Notes: generated by a model from the sequence alone, not told the origin. A stretch of 64,000 nt of DNA from Bacteroidia bacterium (GCA_030429835.1 JAUIGC010000001.1:1-64000), one strand, 5' to 3'; numbered from the stretch's first letter, positions 40,298 to 50,601 are shown. Numbers and translations are program-made.

Positions 40298-41665
40298 TTA
40301 TTTTTTTCTATTTTCTTGTGTTTCCAACATTTCCTTGCAATTGACTAGTGCCCTATAATTGTGGTAGGCCCCTTTCCAAATATGTCCCTTGCGATTTAAC
40401 TCTGTTTCCGGTCTTTTATCCAGCCCCCACTCATACCATCCACCGTGCTTTTTATCCATTAGGTAATCATTTGTATACTTCCAAAGCGTATTAAAATGTT
40501 CATAATAATTCAAAGAATCATTGGGAAAGTAATGGTGCATTAGCAAAAGGCTATTTAGCCCCTCTGCTTGTGACCACCAATTTTTATCATCATTAACGAT
40601 AGTTATAGATTCCTCATTTTTAAAGTAATAGCCCCCATCGTAGAACCCGCCAACTTGGTTATCCCATCCATTCCTTAATGAATGATCGACCATTTTTTTA
40701 CCTTTTTTCAACGTTTCGTCAAATTCCCAATTACCTAGAACATGTGAGGCTTCCAGCATTAAGTAGGCCGTTTCAACATCATGTCCGAATGAGACATGGT
40801 CCAGAAAATAGTGCTTTGATATCGAATCTTTGGGGCTTTCTACAAATGTCACGGGTTTCCAATCTTTTTCAAAGAATAAATTCATGTAGTCTTTTTCATT
40901 TGTAATTGTGTCCCTAATAAGTGTTAACAATTCCTTTATCCTTTCTTCAAGAATTTCATCCGGCCATACTTTGTACAAGGTAGTAAAGGCCTCCAATAGA
41001 TGTATACTGCTGTTTTGGTCTTTATAGCCAACATCGGAAATGGATGGAAAGCCTTTTCTTCTCTCAATTGGGGTTCCATTAACATTTAATGACTGAAAAT
41101 ATCCTTTATGAATACTATCGTGGCTATGGTTCTCCAGCCAATTAAAGGTTGACTTTGCCAAATTAAGTGCCTCTTCATTCTCTGAGGCCGCATAATACAT
41201 CGACAATCCATAGATAGCAAAAGAGTTACCATAGGCAGTTTTTTCATTACCAAAATTTAGGATAGGTGTTCCATCACTGGTCACTAAGTTATAAAACCCT
41301 CCGTTAACGGTATCCCACATAAAATCCCTTAGATATTCATAGCCATGATGGGCATATTTGAGATACTCCTCTTTCATAGAGGGAACTTTTTCCGATGCCA
41401 TTGAAGCAGTCCATAAGTGCCTGGCTTGGGTGACAATCATTTTTTCGGATTTATCACCAACCTGAAAATCATAGGATATATTACTGAAGTAACCACCATT
41501 GATCGTATCCAGTACCAAAGGATACCATCTTTCCAATAGACCTTCCCTCGCAGCTTTGTCAAATTCTAAAAGTAGGGTACTGTTCTGGGACTGTGCATGC
41601 TCATTTGAGGTACATCCGAGTGTTAGCCCGAAAAGGAGGAGAATTGCGATAATGTTTTTCCACAT
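40298..41665 (-). CDS. AGE-family epimerase, predicted lipoprotein (exported)
   Basis: Lipobox LTLGCTSN; RHLWTASMAS, GHDVETAYLMLEASH, NWWSQAEGLNSL, WKGAYHNYRALV. Confidence 0.88.
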   Translation of the reverse strand: MWKNIIAILLLFGLTLGCTSNEHAQSQNSTLLLEFDKAAREGLLERWYPLVLDTINGGYFSNISYDFQVGDKSEKMIVTQARHLWTASMASEKVPSMKEEYLKYAHHGYEYLRDFMWDTVNGGFYNLVTSDGTPILNFGNEKTAYGNSFAIYGLSMYYAASENEEALNLAKSTFNWLENHSHDSIHKGYFQSLNVNGTPIERRKGFPSISDVGYKDQNSSIHLLEAFTTLYKVWPDEILEERIKELLTLIRDTITNEKDYMNLFFEKDWKPVTFVESPKDSISKHYFLDHVSFGHDVETAYLMLEASHVLGNWEFDETLKKGKKMVDHSLRNGWDNQVGGFYDGGYYFKNEESITIVNDDKNWWSQAEGLNSLLLMHHYFPNDSLNYYEHFNTLWKYTNDYLMDKKHGGWYEWGLDKRPETELNRKGHIWKGAYHNYRALVNCKEMLETQENRKK

Positions 41666-41740
41666 ATTATGAAGCTATTTACAATAAATATAAAATATTC
41701 TTTATTGCTTAAAGATTCTTGAAATAATTGTACTCCAAAA

Positions 41741-41756
41741 TGACAAAATAGTACTA
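41741..41756 (+). promoter_or_regulatory. PUL-shared motif TGACAAAATAGTACTA in the divergent AGE/GH9 promoter
   Basis: 37 bp upstream of the GH9 start; same core as 32709 and 32574. Confidence 0.45.
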
Positions 41757-41792
41757 TGATGCAATTTTATAATCCTACTACTTTTAATCCGC

Positions 41793-44297
41793 ATGAAATT
41801 TTTACCCTCAATTCTACTTTTACTACAATTCGGAACGGCTGTTGCCCAACTTCAGTACGATTCAATAACTACCCATTTTGTGATTAACGATTTGGAATAT
41901 TTGGAAAGGACGGGTGTAAATGTAATGCTTGCCCATGATTTCTATCCCGAAAGTCATCAAGGAGGTGTGGGCATAATTCAAAATGGTGTCCGGGTTGCCA
42001 CAAATGGGGACCTTAGATTGGAGTCCGCTCCAGGTCAGTGGCAACCTGTACCAAAGGTTGGGGAGAGATTGGTAGATCGTAGGAATCAAGAAATTAGCGT
42101 TGTTATGTCCTATCCGGATAAAAGCAAGGACAAAATAGGCTTTAACCCTATCGATTATCCTGACTTAAATTTTTCCTATACCCTAAAAATAAAACCTGCG
42201 GGAACTTCATTTAAAATAATAGTTGATTTGGACAAACCTTTACCAGAGGAATGGATTGGCAGAGTGGGTTTAAATATCGAACTTTTTCCTGGGCTTCTAT
42301 TTGGAAAGTCTTACTACATGGATGATTCCTTTGGTATTTTCAACCGACAGGCCAATGGTCCGGGGAAAACAAATAAATATGGCATCTACGAACTTGAGCC
42401 CATGGCTACGGGATCACGGTTGACAATAGCTCCAGAAAATTCCGAACAAACCATGACAATTGTAAATGTCGATGGAAGCCCTTTACAATTATTGGATGGT
42501 CGGGCACAACATAGCAACGGGTGGTTTATAGTTCGTTCATTAATACCATCTGGAGCTACAAAGAATGCCATTGAATGGTTAGTTGAACCAATTGCAAAAG
42601 AAAACTTTGTGTACGACCCAATTGTACAAGTTTCCCAAGTGGGCTATCATCCCAAACAAAATAAGGTCGCCGTCATTGAAACGGATATAAATGATGTACC
42701 AAGAGTGCTATCCTTATTTCGAATAAACGAACAAGGTGGTAAGGTTCAAATCTCTTCCGACATACCTGAATTATGGGGTGATTTCTTAAGATATAGATAT
42801 TATCAATATGACTTCACCCAAATAACAGAGCCTGGAATTTACCAAATTCAATATGGAAATTTCATGACCAGTCCTTTTCAAATTTCAGAATCCGTTTTTA
42901 CCAGAAATGTTTGGCAACCCACCTTAGAATATTTTTTGCCTGTTCAGATGTGTCATATGCGAGTAAAGGATAGATATAAGATTTGGCATGGACTATGCCA
43001 TATTGATGATGCAAGGATGGCTCCAATTAACATGAATCATTTTGATGGGTATCTCCAAGGTCCACAGACTTTCACAGCCTATGAGACCGGGGAGCATGTA
43101 CCTGGTCTCAATGCTGGGGGCTGGCATGACGCAGGTGACTACGATATACGTATTGAATCCCAATCCGCTACCGTACATGGGCTCTCACAAATATACGAGC
43201 TTTTTAAAATAGATTATGACAATACCACTATTGACAGGTCAGCTCAACGTGTGGATATGCTTACTCCTGATGGAATACCTGATATTCTTCAACAAATCGA
43301 GCACGGGGTCATTTCAATTGTAGGTGGGTACACTAATATGGGTAGATTTTATCGTGGACTAATTGTTCCGACCCTAGATCAGTATAGATTATTGGGAGAC
43401 CCTGTAAATCATAGTGATGGCAAGGATTATGATGGCAGGAATGTAAGTCAAGAATTTCAATGGGGAAAAATGGGGGAACCAGATGATCGATGGGTATTTA
43501 CTGAATCCAATCCACGCCGTGAAATTTCAACTGCTGCAGCGCTAGCGGCTGCTGCAAGGGTACTAAAAATTCACAACCCTGTCCTTTCCAATAGCTGTTT
43601 AAGGATTGCCGAGGACATTTGGTCACTTTCCAAAAAGGAAGATCCTTTATTGAGAATGGGTTTGGCCGTTGAACTTTTTCAGACCACAAGTGCCAAAAAA
43701 TACAGAGAATATATTCTAAAAAATGAAGAAAGCATCATTAATAATATTGCAAATACCGGATGGTTAGTAGGTCCAATATTACCGCATTTGAATGATGTGG
43801 ATTTTAATACAAAAATTGAGACTGCAATCAAGTCATACTTTAAGAAAATTGAGGAATTAGGAAAAAGGACCCCTTATGGTATACCCTATGAGCCTAATAT
43901 TTGGGGGGCTGGTTGGGGTATTCAAAGCTTTGGGGTAAAACAATATTTTCTGCACACAAGTTTTCCTGATATTTTCCCGAACACTTATATGTTTAACGCC
44001 TTGAATTTTATTTTAGGCGTCCATCCCGGAGTGAACACTTCTTCGTTCACTTCGGGTGTGGGATCTAAATCAATAACGCAGGCTTATGGGGTAAACAGGG
44101 GCGAGTTTTCGTATATCCCTGGAGGCATTGGTTCCGGAACAGCTTTGATTCGACCCGATTTTCCAGAATTATTGGAATGGCCATTTCTATGGCAACAAAC
44201 AGAATATGTTCTTGGAGGGGGTACTACGGATTACTTGCTACTTGTTTTAGGAACCCAGAAGTTACTCACAGATACTATTAAAACTACTAGCAAATGA
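41793..44297 (+). CDS. Glycoside hydrolase family 9 with N-terminal cellulase Ig-like domain
   Basis: VSQVGYHPKQNKVAVIE (CelD_N), GGWHDAGDYDIRIESQS, VHPGVNTSSFTSGVG; C-terminal GH9 pattern. Confidence 0.85.
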   Translation: MKFLPSILLLLQFGTAVAQLQYDSITTHFVINDLEYLERTGVNVMLAHDFYPESHQGGVGIIQNGVRVATNGDLRLESAPGQWQPVPKVGERLVDRRNQEISVVMSYPDKSKDKIGFNPIDYPDLNFSYTLKIKPAGTSFKIIVDLDKPLPEEWIGRVGLNIELFPGLLFGKSYYMDDSFGIFNRQANGPGKTNKYGIYELEPMATGSRLTIAPENSEQTMTIVNVDGSPLQLLDGRAQHSNGWFIVRSLIPSGATKNAIEWLVEPIAKENFVYDPIVQVSQVGYHPKQNKVAVIETDINDVPRVLSLFRINEQGGKVQISSDIPELWGDFLRYRYYQYDFTQITEPGIYQIQYGNFMTSPFQISESVFTRNVWQPTLEYFLPVQMCHMRVKDRYKIWHGLCHIDDARMAPINMNHFDGYLQGPQTFTAYETGEHVPGLNAGGWHDAGDYDIRIESQSATVHGLSQIYELFKIDYDNTTIDRSAQRVDMLTPDGIPDILQQIEHGVISIVGGYTNMGRFYRGLIVPTLDQYRLLGDPVNHSDGKDYDGRNVSQEFQWGKMGEPDDRWVFTESNPRREISTAAALAAAARVLKIHNPVLSNSCLRIAEDIWSLSKKEDPLLRMGLAVELFQTTSAKKYREYILKNEESIINNIANTGWLVGPILPHLNDVDFNTKIETAIKSYFKKIEELGKRTPYGIPYEPNIWGAGWGIQSFGVKQYFLHTSFPDIFPNTYMFNALNFILGVHPGVNTSSFTSGVGSKSITQAYGVNRGEFSYIPGGIGSGTALIRPDFPELLEWPFLWQQTEYVLGGGTTDYLLLVLGTQKLLTDTIKTTSK

Positions 44298-45289
44298 AAA
44301 ATTGCATTTATTGTTTTATCACATTCTTTACTGTTGGAAGTCTTCAGTCGCAGACCCCGCCTGTGAACAAAAATTCTACCAAGGAAGCGCAAAGGTTGTT
44401 AAATTATATATACACTTTGGGAGATAGAATCCTAACAGGGCAACATAGTTATAATGAAAATCCCAGCTCTTTTTACAATGTTGCCACGGAGATTACTGGA
44501 GAGGAACCTGCCGTGTGGGGTACTGATTTTTATTGGAATAGAAATCAAAATCCAGGTGATAGAATAGTTGAGGAGGCAATTAAAAAACATGCCAACGGCA
44601 ATATAATTACCCTTATGTGGCATGTCGGTCGACCTCATGATACTCCTCCTTTCACTTGGCGCGAAAGTGTACAAGGGGAGATAAGCGAAAAGGATTGGCA
44701 AGCTTTGCTTACACCAGGTACAAGTTTACATAAACGCTGGGAAGAACAAGTCGACCAAATCGCTTTGCCCCTTAAAGAACTACAACGGAAAGGTATCCCC
44801 GTACTTTGGAGACCATACCATGAAATGAATGGAGTTTGGTTTTGGTGGGGGAACAAAAAGGGTGACAACGGATTTAAAAAACTTTGGATTCAACTGTATG
44901 ATAGAATGGTAAATGTCCATCATCTAGATAATTTGATTTGGGTCTGGAATGCGAATGGTCCTAGAGATATACCTGGTGACGAAGCATATGATTATCTTGA
45001 TTTCTTTCCCGGTCATGACTATGTTGATATTTTAGCCACTGATGTGTATCATGGCGATTATGAACAAAAAGACTACGAACAGTTAGTTAAGTTGGCTCAA
45101 GGAAAGCCCGTAGCCTTGGGTGAGGTCGGTAAACTACCGAATCGTACTATACTTAATTCACAACCTAAATGGTCTTGGTTCATGGTCTGGTCGAACTGGA
45201 TTACGACTGCCAATACCCCTGAAAATGTTAAGGATATATATGAATACACAAAAACAATTTCTAAAAATGACATTGACATATCAAATTAA
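44294..45289 (+). CDS. GH26 beta-mannanase/mannosidase-like protein
   Basis: Signal peptide; RILTGQHSYNENPS, VLWRPYHEMNGVWFWWG (acid/base Glu), PVALGEVGKLPN (nucleophile Glu); ATGA overlap with GH9. Confidence 0.9.
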   Translation: MKNCIYCFITFFTVGSLQSQTPPVNKNSTKEAQRLLNYIYTLGDRILTGQHSYNENPSSFYNVATEITGEEPAVWGTDFYWNRNQNPGDRIVEEAIKKHANGNIITLMWHVGRPHDTPPFTWRESVQGEISEKDWQALLTPGTSLHKRWEEQVDQIALPLKELQRKGIPVLWRPYHEMNGVWFWWGNKKGDNGFKKLWIQLYDRMVNVHHLDNLIWVWNANGPRDIPGDEAYDYLDFFPGHDYVDILATDVYHGDYEQKDYEQLVKLAQGKPVALGEVGKLPNRTILNSQPKWSWFMVWSNWITTANTPENVKDIYEYTKTISKNDIDISN

Positions 45290-47225
45290 TTTGAAATACC
45301 TTATCTGGATTTTATTTATTTTGTCTCCACTTCATGCCACATCCCAAACCGAGTTCACGACTTGGGGAAATATTACGGGAATTCGGGTGGACAATCAACT
45401 TATGGAATTCAATTCGAGCCTAGTTGTCGTAAGCGATGATTTTAACGAAAGAAAAACTAGAAAAGAGGGACAAAGAATAAATTTCACACGCACCGAAGGT
45501 CACAAGATATTCACATTTGAAATGGAAAACCTTCGTTGGTTAGAAGATATTTCGACAACTGGTAATGGCATCTCCACTATAGACATTGAATTTTCATCTG
45601 AAAAAGACACCCTTTTAAATGGTGCCTTTTTTAGAATTGAACTGCCTAAGGAGTTCGGTTTAGACACGAAATTTGATATAAAGGGACCAACCTCCATGTC
45701 CTTAAGGGATATTACAAAGCCCATCGATAAAGCCCAGTATAAATCACCTGTTTCTTCGTTATCTATCGCTTCAAAAAACAGAAAGCTTGAGATTTCCCTG
45801 GAAAAGGTTACGGATATCAGCATCAGGGCCTTGGATTCGATACGTCCAAAAGTTGAACTTAATTTCAGAATTGCCGGAGGGACTATTAAAGCCGATTCCA
45901 TTTACAGGAACAGTTTTTCGATTGCGGCCTCCGGGGCTATTGATAAGTCACCAATATCGTTAAAATTATTTCCTGATCAGCTAGGTGAAAGATTTGATGG
46001 AATCGGCGGTAATTTTAGGCTTCAAAATCCTAACTTGGATCCACAAGTAATCGATTATAGTCTCAAAAATTTGAGGGTATCTTGGTCAAGGGTTGAAATG
46101 CCGTGGCATTTATGGCACCCAGAACGCAATATTGACCCTACTACCGCTGCCAAAAATGGAAACTTGCACCCTAAAGTCGAAGCGGCAATGAAGATGGCCC
46201 AACGGCTTGACAAGATGGGAATTCCCGTTATTTTGGCAGCATGGTTTCCCCCAGAGTGGGCAATTAATGGGACTCGTTCCAGAGGAGAAAATCCAGATGG
46301 CACTAGGGGAAATACATTAGACCAGGACAAGAAAAGTGCAATATATAAGTCGATTACGGACTATATTCTATATTTAAAAAACACCTTCGGAGTAGAAACG
46401 GTCATGTTTTCTTTTAATGAATCAGATTTGGGAATCGATGTACGCCAAACACCCGAGGAACATAATATACTAATAAAGGAATTGGGAAGTTATTTTAGGT
46501 CTCGAGGAGTGAACACTAAATTTCTATTGGGAGATACCGCCGACGCGAACGGTTGGGAATTTACAACAAAGGCCTCCTTAGATCCTGAAACAAGGCCCTA
46601 TATAGGTGGCGTATCATTTCATTCCTGGCGAGGTTGGACCATTGAAAACCTAGTAAAATGGTCGGATATTTCAAAAAGAGTAGGATTACCTCTTTTTGTT
46701 GGAGAAGGAAGTATTGATGCTGGTGCATGGCGTTACCCCCAAATCTTTGAAGAACCTACATATGCTCTAGATGAAATCGATGTTTATTTAAAAATTTTGA
46801 ATGTTGCACAACCATTGACTATTCTACAATGGCAACTGACAGCGGATTATTCACCCATGTCCGGTGGTGGCATTTTTGGAAATGAAAAAGAGGATTTATA
46901 TCCTACCCAACGATTCTTTAATTTAAAACAATTGGGCAGTACACCAGACAATGTCTTCTCTATACCTTCAAAAAGTGACAACGATTGGATAACCTCCGCT
47001 GCTTTCCTAAATAAACAGAAGAGCAAAATTGCCATTCATTTAGTCAACAAGGGTGCCACAAGAAATATAACCATTGAGGGAATACCTAATAGAATAAAAA
47101 GGGTTAAGATGTATAAAACCAATACGCAAAAATCCTATGAACATTCCGAGACAATTCCTGTTGTCGATGGAAGTATTACTCTTTCATTGGAGGGAGCAAG
47201 TTATATTTCATTAATTAACGATTAA
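45267..47225 (+). CDS. Clan GH-A glycoside hydrolase (GH30/GH39-like, family uncertain)
   Basis: Signal peptide after Met at 45267 (ORF track start 45120 lies within GH26 CDS); MFSFNESDLGID (N-E acid/base) and GLPLFVGEGSID (nucleophile Glu); C-terminal beta-sandwich-like segment. Confidence 0.65.
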   Translation: MTLTYQINLKYLIWILFILSPLHATSQTEFTTWGNITGIRVDNQLMEFNSSLVVVSDDFNERKTRKEGQRINFTRTEGHKIFTFEMENLRWLEDISTTGNGISTIDIEFSSEKDTLLNGAFFRIELPKEFGLDTKFDIKGPTSMSLRDITKPIDKAQYKSPVSSLSIASKNRKLEISLEKVTDISIRALDSIRPKVELNFRIAGGTIKADSIYRNSFSIAASGAIDKSPISLKLFPDQLGERFDGIGGNFRLQNPNLDPQVIDYSLKNLRVSWSRVEMPWHLWHPERNIDPTTAAKNGNLHPKVEAAMKMAQRLDKMGIPVILAAWFPPEWAINGTRSRGENPDGTRGNTLDQDKKSAIYKSITDYILYLKNTFGVETVMFSFNESDLGIDVRQTPEEHNILIKELGSYFRSRGVNTKFLLGDTADANGWEFTTKASLDPETRPYIGGVSFHSWRGWTIENLVKWSDISKRVGLPLFVGEGSIDAGAWRYPQIFEEPTYALDEIDVYLKILNVAQPLTILQWQLTADYSPMSGGGIFGNEKEDLYPTQRFFNLKQLGSTPDNVFSIPSKSDNDWITSAAFLNKQKSKIAIHLVNKGATRNITIEGIPNRIKRVKMYKTNTQKSYEHSETIPVVDGSITLSLEGASYISLIND

Positions 47226-47251
47226 TAGCTGACTGAAGCTAACCATTATAG

Positions 47252-47283
47252 ATCTGGAAGAATTTTTCCCACTTCTTCCAGAT
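47252..47283. terminator. Bidirectional terminator
   Basis: ATCTGGAAGAA / TTCTTCCAGAT hairpin between convergent genes. Confidence 0.75.
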
Positions 47284-47321
47284 TTGTTTAATAAAAATGG
47301 TATAATAATCATCCAACCCTA

Positions 47322-48512
47322 TTATTGGAATTCTTCATTGCGCTGTATTAAATCGTGGATAGCAGCTACCGAATTATTGGAATATAACTTATCTTCAGGT
47401 GTACTTTTACAGTAGTCTAGAAGAATTTTTATATGTGAGGTCGCCACGTGCATCCGAGTATCCGATGATGCATAATAAATAAACACTTTACCATCCTCAT
47501 CAGCAATCCATCCATTGCAAAATAGAACATTTCCTACATCACCGATAATCTCCTGATTATTTGGCGCCATAAGATATCCACCAGGTTGGTATATGACTTT
47601 GGTGATATCTTTTAAATCCGTCATGAACATATACAGGACATATCGAAGTCCTGCAGCAGTATTTCTAACCCCATGTGCCAAATGCAACCAGCCTTCAGTA
47701 GTTTTTATTGGTGTTGGCCCTTGGCCATTTTTTAATTCGTACACAGTATGATACATTCGGTTGTTGATAATAATTTCATCCTTTACTTCAGGATAAGACA
47801 TATCATGTATATATCCTAACCCTATTCCTCCTCCAGAACCTGCTAGAATAAAATCATCCTGTGGTCTTGTATAGATTGCATATTTACCATCAACAAACTC
47901 GGGATGCAATGTTACGTTGCGCTGTTGGATAGTCGTTGAAATTAAATCAGGTAGACGCTCCCATTTCTTCAAATCCTTAGATCTAATTATGCCTGCATTC
48001 GAAATTGCAGCGACCAAATCCGAGGAAGGAGCATTAGTATCTTTTCTCTCAGTACAAAAAATTCCATATATGTATCCGTCCTCGTGTTTGACTAGGCGCA
48101 TATCATAGACATTGACATCTGGATTTTCAGTTTGTGGAAGTAGTAATGGTTTTTTCCAAAATCTAAAGTTATCTATACCATTTTGACTTTCTGCAAAGGC
48201 AAAATATGATTTTCTATCCGCACCTTCTACCCTAACTGCGAGTATATATTTATTATTCCACTTAATTGCACCAGCATTGAACGCAGCATTTACGCCTATT
48301 CTTTCAATCCCATAAGGATTTGTTGATGGGTTTAAATCATATCGCCAGTGTATAGGAATGTGTTCAGCTGTAATCACCGGATGATGGTAACGATAAATAA
48401 TCCCATTGGATTTCAGCTCCCTTTTATTTTTACGAGTAATTAAAGCATTATAATCGTCAAAAATCTTTTGAAATTTTACTAAGGGCTGAAGATGGGTAAA
48501 ATTATTAATCAT
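47322..48512 (-). CDS. GH130 family, 4-O-beta-D-mannosyl-D-glucose phosphorylase-like
   Basis: ERIGVNAAFNAGAIKWNNKYILAVRVEGADRKSYFAFAES, GHPEF-type TLHPEFVDGKYAIYTRPQDDF, VLFCNGWIADEDGKVFIYYASSDTRMHVA. Confidence 0.9.
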   Translation of the reverse strand: MINNFTHLQPLVKFQKIFDDYNALITRKNKRELKSNGIIYRYHHPVITAEHIPIHWRYDLNPSTNPYGIERIGVNAAFNAGAIKWNNKYILAVRVEGADRKSYFAFAESQNGIDNFRFWKKPLLLPQTENPDVNVYDMRLVKHEDGYIYGIFCTERKDTNAPSSDLVAAISNAGIIRSKDLKKWERLPDLISTTIQQRNVTLHPEFVDGKYAIYTRPQDDFILAGSGGGIGLGYIHDMSYPEVKDEIIINNRMYHTVYELKNGQGPTPIKTTEGWLHLAHGVRNTAAGLRYVLYMFMTDLKDITKVIYQPGGYLMAPNNQEIIGDVGNVLFCNGWIADEDGKVFIYYASSDTRMHVATSHIKILLDYCKSTPEDKLYSNNSVAAIHDLIQRNEEFQ

Positions 48513-48769
48513 TGTGTAATAAATTTATTTACATAGCATTCCGAAATTGTACGAAAAATCTGTTTACATATTCCTGATATCATTGTGATTAAGACCTCAG
48601 TCTAAAAATTTAAAATATTTGTTCTAATCTTAAATCTAATAATCGTAAACACAATGACGGCAATAACTATTCAAAGTTCTAGTTTGTTTTCAATGATATA
48701 AAAAATTAACTCACGACAGACATAAAATAAAATCACCGAACCAAACCCAATGTATTCCCATTCCGCTAT

Positions 48770-48791
48770 TTTTGTACAAAAAAGTACAAAA
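48770..48791. promoter_or_regulatory. Inverted repeat TTTTGTAC-N6-GTACAAAA upstream of GH130
   Basis: 8-bp perfect arms in the long intergenic region between GH130 and the susCD terminator. Confidence 0.45.
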
Positions 48792-48975
48792 CTAACTATA
48801 TTCAGTTTCTCGAATAAAGATATAAGTCTAATCCAAGTGTTATTAATACTTTCTGATCAAAAGCACACAATATATAAGCTAGGAATTGCTTTGTTCCTGA
48901 GGATTATTAATTTCGTCAAAGAAATCTTTTTTCTGAAAATCAAGTAGATTCATAAAAATTCAAATCTTAAAATGT

Positions 48976-49010
48976 AAAAGGACCTCGAATAGATACATCA
49001 AGGTCCTTTT
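48976..49010 (-). terminator. Rho-independent terminator of the susCD operon
   Basis: AAAAGGACCT / AGGTCCTTTT hairpin just past the susD stop on the minus strand. Confidence 0.75.
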
Positions 49011-49031
49011 CAAAGCTAACTCCAAGGCTAA

Positions 49032-50591
49032 TTAATATCCAGGGTTCTGGTCCAAATTAGGATTGATGTCTATTTGAATTCTCGGTATTGGTAACAATTC
49101 ACGTCCTTGAGGTATTGTAATTCCAAACTTGCTGGCCATATACTCACTTACTTGACCGGTCCTCCTTAAGCAAAGCCACAAAGAAAACTCCCCGCCAAGT
49201 TCATGGCGGTATTCGTCAAAAATAGCGTCCATAATATTTCCAGATGGTGCAGGAGCAGTTCCTCCCCATGCGCGATTTCTCACACGCATTAAAGTCTGCA
49301 TTGCTAAACCATCATTTCCACTTTTATGATAGGCTTCGGCCAAACTAATTAATACTTCCCCGTAGCGAAGCCAAATATGATTTTGTCCGCTAAAAATATT
49401 TGGGCCGTTCCATCCACTTATAACAGGATTTCTCCATGTTTTTACGGCATAATAACCAGTTCTTCCTGGTGATCCGTCCGTGCCTAACCAAGGCTCAGTT
49501 TTAGTACCCAGGGTATTAATTCCGTTATAATTTGCCTGAATGTTAGGATAATCGGAGATATTAATTAAAGGATCCGGATGTTCTTCTCCTGGGGCAATTA
49601 TGGTAAAATCCCTTCTTAAATCTCCAAGCTCAAAAGATTCGTATAATGCCTCTGTTGGGATACCGCCATATGACCCCCCATTAATTTCCGATGGCATATT
49701 AAATGACTGCAGAAATGTTTTCTCTTCATTCCTATTCCATCCTAAGTCACCGTTATCATTGAATTGAATTTCGAATAATGACTCTTTACCATTTTTGTTA
49801 GCGAGTGCATGAACATCTAAAAAATTTTCCTCGAGAAAAAAGTGTCCCTCCAATTGTTCAAATGCTTCAACGGCATCATCATATCTTCCCAACCACATGT
49901 AAACACTACCCAACATAGCATAGGCAGTTCCTTTGGTAACCCTTCCTTTTTCTAAGTCATAGCTCCAAGGCAATCTTTCTGCTGCATCCTCTAAGTCTAA
50001 AGCCAATTGGTTCCAAACTTCTTCTTCCGTATTTCTAGGAGCAAAAAAATCAGAGTCCCCCGTTGTAGGTTCCAATATTAGGGGTACACCCCCCATGGTA
50101 CCTGTAAGATAATAATAGAATATACTTCTTAAAACTAACGCCTCTCCTATCAATCTATTACCTAAAGCTTCGTCAATATTTCCTGCATCTATAGCAGGTT
50201 GCAAATTGGAGAGCGCCACATTGGCCCTTCCAATCCCATAATAATGTACCGGCCATAATTTTCCTGATATTTCATTATCGGGATTTAATTCGAACTGCCT
50301 AAACTCTTCGTCCAAACCATTACCCTTCCAGTCTTGTGTTAATCTGTCCAAAGTTTGAATGGCTTTGGTATTATATTCATTAGGTATTCCATCCGGTCCC
50401 CCGTAGGCTCCTTGAAATGCATCATATATTCCAGTTATAGTTGCAACGGCAGTAGATTCGGAAGTATAAACCGTAGCATCACTGACCCCATCAGTTTTGG
50501 GATCTTGTAGGGCATCGTCAGAGCAGCTATAAATTACCACTCCAATGATAATTAAAGCAAACAGAATGTTTAAAATTTGATTTTTTTTCAT
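49032..50591 (-). CDS. susD: RagB/SusD family outer-membrane lipoprotein
   Basis: Lipobox IGVVIYSCSDD; RANVALSNLQPAID, GEALVLRSIFYYYLTGTMGGVPLI, C-terminal LLPIPRIQIDINPNLDQNPGY. Confidence 0.95.
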   Translation of the reverse strand: MKKNQILNILFALIIIGVVIYSCSDDALQDPKTDGVSDATVYTSESTAVATITGIYDAFQGAYGGPDGIPNEYNTKAIQTLDRLTQDWKGNGLDEEFRQFELNPDNEISGKLWPVHYYGIGRANVALSNLQPAIDAGNIDEALGNRLIGEALVLRSIFYYYLTGTMGGVPLILEPTTGDSDFFAPRNTEEEVWNQLALDLEDAAERLPWSYDLEKGRVTKGTAYAMLGSVYMWLGRYDDAVEAFEQLEGHFFLEENFLDVHALANKNGKESLFEIQFNDNGDLGWNRNEEKTFLQSFNMPSEINGGSYGGIPTEALYESFELGDLRRDFTIIAPGEEHPDPLINISDYPNIQANYNGINTLGTKTEPWLGTDGSPGRTGYYAVKTWRNPVISGWNGPNIFSGQNHIWLRYGEVLISLAEAYHKSGNDGLAMQTLMRVRNRAWGGTAPAPSGNIMDAIFDEYRHELGGEFSLWLCLRRTGQVSEYMASKFGITIPQGRELLPIPRIQIDINPNLDQNPGY

Positions 50592-50601
50592 TGCTTATTT
50601 T

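Noticed and set aside
45120-45266. N-terminal 49 codons of the 701-aa ORF
   Set aside because: Lies within the GH26 CDS in another frame; a good signal peptide follows Met at 45267
48750-48947. 65-aa + ORF in the GH130-susD spacer
   Set aside because: Low-complexity AT-rich frame without homology signals
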